64,000 nt of DNA, from contig CAXKVF010000092.1 in NCBI GenBank assembly GCA_964057225.1, positions 1 through 64,000 on the forward strand. The letters are read 5' to 3'. Under the pieces are notes generated by a model, which saw nothing but the letters and a program-made list of their open reading frames with translations, was not told the origin of the DNA and ran no database searches. Every line of letters starts with the position of its first letter. Position 1 is the first letter of the stretch. Source of the stretch: Auanema rhodensis. Its lineage: Eukaryota > Nematoda > Chromadorea > Rhabditida > Rhabditidae. Position numbers and translations under genes: made by a program. Positions 61,826 through 64,000 of the stretch are shown here, piece by piece.

Positions 61826-64000
61826 TAACTCGCTTCACGTGAAAGATGAAGAGATGCGGTTTTCAAAATTAGATTCCCCATGTCCATATTAGTCTAAAAA
61901 CAAATTTTTATTGATATTGGTGCATGGTAACCATGACTTTGAAATTTACGTGAACTTTAATTTATGCTAATTAAATGTACACGTGATGTGCACTTGGTAT
62001 GTAACTCGCTTCACGTGAAAGATAAAGAGATGCGGTTTTCAAAATTAGATTCCCCATGTCCATATTAGTCTAAAAACAAATTTTTATTGATATTGGTGCA
62101 TGGTAACCATGACTTTGAAATTTACGTGAACTTTAATTTATGCTAATTAAATGTATACGTGATGTGCACTTGGTATGTAACTCGCTTCACGTGAAAGATA
62201 AAGAGATGCGGTTTTCAAAATTAGATTCCCCATGTCCATATTAGTCTAAAAACAAATTTTTATTGATATTGGTTCATGGTAACCATGACTTTGAAATTTA
62301 CGTGAACTTTAATTTATGCTAATTAAATGTATACGTGATGTGCACTTGGTATGTAACTCGCTTCACGTGAAAGATAAAGAGATGCGGTTTTCAAAATTAG
62401 ATTTCCCATGTCCATATTAGTCTAAAAACAAATTTTTATTGATATTGGTTCATGGTAACCATGACTTTGAAATTTACGTGAACTTTAATTTATGCTAATT
62501 AAATGTACACGTGATGTGCACTTGGTATGTAACTCGCTTCACGTGAAAGATAAAGAGATGCGGTTTTCAAAATTAGATTCCCCATGTCCATATTAGTCTA
62601 AAAACAAATTTTTATTGATATTGGTGCATGGTAACCATGACTTTGAAATTTACGTGAACTTTAATTTATGCTAATTAAATGTACACGTGATGTGCACTTG
62701 GTATGTAACTCGCTTCACGTGAAAGATAAAGAGATGCGGTTTTCAAAATTAGATTCCCCATGTCCATATTAGTCTAAAAACAAATTTTTATTGATATTGG
62801 TGCATGGTAACCATGACTTTGAAATTTACGTGAACTTTAATTTATGCTAATTAAATGTATACGTGATGTGCACTTGGTATGTAACTCGCTTCACGTGAAA
62901 GATAAAGAGATGCGGTTTTCAAAATTAGATTCCCCATGTCCATATTAGTCTAAAAACAAATTTTTATTGATATTGGTTCATGGTAACCATGACTTTGAAA
63001 TTTACGTGAACTTTAATTTATGCTAATTAAATGTATACGTGATGTGCACTTGGTATGTAACTCGCTTCACGTGAAAGATAAAGAGATGCGGTTTTCAAAA
63101 TTAGATTCCCCATGTCCATATTAGTCTAAAAACAAATTTTTATTGATATTGGTTCATGGTAACCATGACTTTGAAATTTACGTGAACTTTAATTTATGCT
63201 AATTAAATGTATACGTGATGTGCACTTGGTATGTAACTCGCTTCACGTGAAAGATAAAGAGATGCGGTTTTCAAAATTAGATTCCCCATGTCCATATTAG
63301 TCTAAAAACAAATTTTTATTGATATTGGTGCATGGTAACCATGACTTTGAAATTTACGTGAACTTTAATTTATGCTAATTAAATGTACACGTGATGTGCA
63401 CTTGGTATGTAACTCGCTTCACGTGAAAGATAAAGAGATGCGGTTTTCAAAATTAGATTCCCCATGTCCATATTAGTCTAAAAACAAATTTTTATTGATA
63501 TTGGTTCATGGTAACCATGACTTTGAAATTTACGTGAACTTTAATTTATGCTAATTAAATGTACACGTGATGTGCACTTGGTATGTAACTCGCTTCACGT
63601 GAAAGATAAAGAGAGGCGGTTTTCAAAATTAGATTCCCCATGTCCATATTAGTCTAAAAACAAATTTCTATTGATATTGGTGCATGGTAACCATGACTTT
63701 GAAATTTACGTGAACTTTAATTTATGCTAATTAAATGTACACGTGATGTGCACTTGGTATGTAACTCGCTTCACGTGAAAGATAAAGAGATGCGGTTTTC
63801 AAAATTAGATTCCCCATGTCCATATTAGTCTAAAAACAAATTTTTATTGATATTGGTGCATGGTAACCATGACTTTGAAATTTACGTGAACTTTAATTTA
63901 TGCTAATTAAATGTACACGTGATGTGCACTTGGTATGTAACTCGCTTCACGTGAAAGATAAAGAGATGCGGTTTTCAAAATTAGATTCCCCATGTCCATA
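61826..64000 (+). repeat. Right-edge satellite with m155T units
   Basis: m23G (61826), then the 4-unit m155T order at 62002-62705, then a variant of it at 62706-63409 in which the third unit has m155T and no m51T. Units at 63410, 63586 (GAGAGGCGG and TTTCTATT changes) and 63762 follow, and a 63-bp partial unit from 63938 reaches the edge. The array continues beyond the window. Confidence 0.82.

Larger units (their letters stand above)
1..64000 (+). repeat. 176-bp satellite array filling the window
   Basis: The same 176-bp unit recurs head to tail from the first base to the last, always in the same orientation, with about 364 units plus a 63-bp partial one. Units are about 32% G+C and mostly differ from the consensus by 0-4 substitutions. 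Length changes are rare: two truncated units (28865, 61691), seven units with the same 1-bp deletion, one other 1-bp deletion (39521) and one 2-bp insertion (57116). No other sequence is inserted. A nucleosome-sized unit with strong homogeneity is typical of centromeric or heterochromatic satellites in plants and animals. I do not recognise the family, so the centromere role is inferred. Confidence 0.98.

Noticed and set aside
1-64000. CRISPR array
   Set aside because: The repeat is continuous, with no unique spacers between short repeats; the 176-bp unit itself is the repeat.
1-64000. 5S rRNA, tRNA or other RNA-gene tandem array
   Set aside because: The unit has no A-box/B-box pair, no conserved 5S or tRNA sequence and no plausible cloverleaf; it is AT-rich with short dyads only.
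1-64000. CENP-B box in the unit
   Set aside because: No TTCG followed at the right spacing by A and CGGG on either strand; the nearest, GCGGTTTT, does not fit.
1-64000. Tandem repeat of a shorter sub-unit inside the 176 bp
   Set aside because: The three ACGTG motifs lie at m14, m124 and m157, with unlike flanks and unequal spacing, so I see no internal periodicity that would show an older short repeat.
1-64000. Artificial or assembly-made repetition
   Set aside because: Units differ by scattered private substitutions and indels, and HOR types change along the window, which simple copying by an assembler would not give. Single blocks, such as the exact 1265-bp match, still deserve a read-level check.

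Overview
The whole 64 kb window is one uninterrupted head-to-tail array of a single AT-rich satellite DNA. I find no gene, RNA gene, transposon, CRISPR array or unique sequence in it. The unit is 176 bp, with starts at 1, 177, 353, 529 and so on, about 32% G+C, all in one orientation. I read about 364 units plus a 63-bp partial unit at the right edge. Both edges lie inside the array. Below, m1 to m176 number the bases of a unit, with m1 the T of TAACTCGCTT. Units are numbered n1 to n365 from the left.

This is eukaryotic heterochromatin. A unit of 150-180 bp, kept very homogeneous over tens of kilobases with higher-order repeats (HORs), is typical of centromeric satellites, most often of flowering plants though also of many animals. 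I do not recognise the family and cannot name the organism. The centromere role is an inference.

Most units differ from the consensus at 0-4 positions. Shared marker variants show that the array is a mosaic of short, locally amplified HORs of 3, 4, 5, 8 or 9 units, with some blocks copied again 2.5-27 kb away. Region by region: 1-3168 is an 8-mer/4-mer block marked by m25C and m164G, and part of it recurs base for base at 21184-22448. 3169-16896 is a loose mixture rich in m120G units. 16897-18656 is a clean 5-mer pair. 20945-24816 holds the returned m25C/m164G block and a 4-unit-spaced (704 bp) duplication. 24817-27984 is a 9-mer pair. 28865-28964 is a truncated unit. 32129-33888 is a 5-mer pair with a third copy at 37409-38288. 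40400-41455 is a 3-mer pair. 42688-61162 is a different domain, with 880-bp 5-mers marked by m42T, m119T, m53T, m84G and m122C and by a spreading 1-bp deletion. 61163-64000 goes back to unit types seen at 34-35 kb and contains a second truncated unit.

Each unit carries several short dyad symmetries: TTCACGTGAA, CATGGT-A-ACCATG, an AATT-rich inverted repeat, a second CACGTG and a GTGCAC. There is no CENP-B box. The only open reading frames of 60 codons (23899-24081 and 24603-24785) are by-products of one stop-removing substitution that was duplicated with its block. Variant typing was done by eye, so counts are approximate and coordinates should be good to a few bases.
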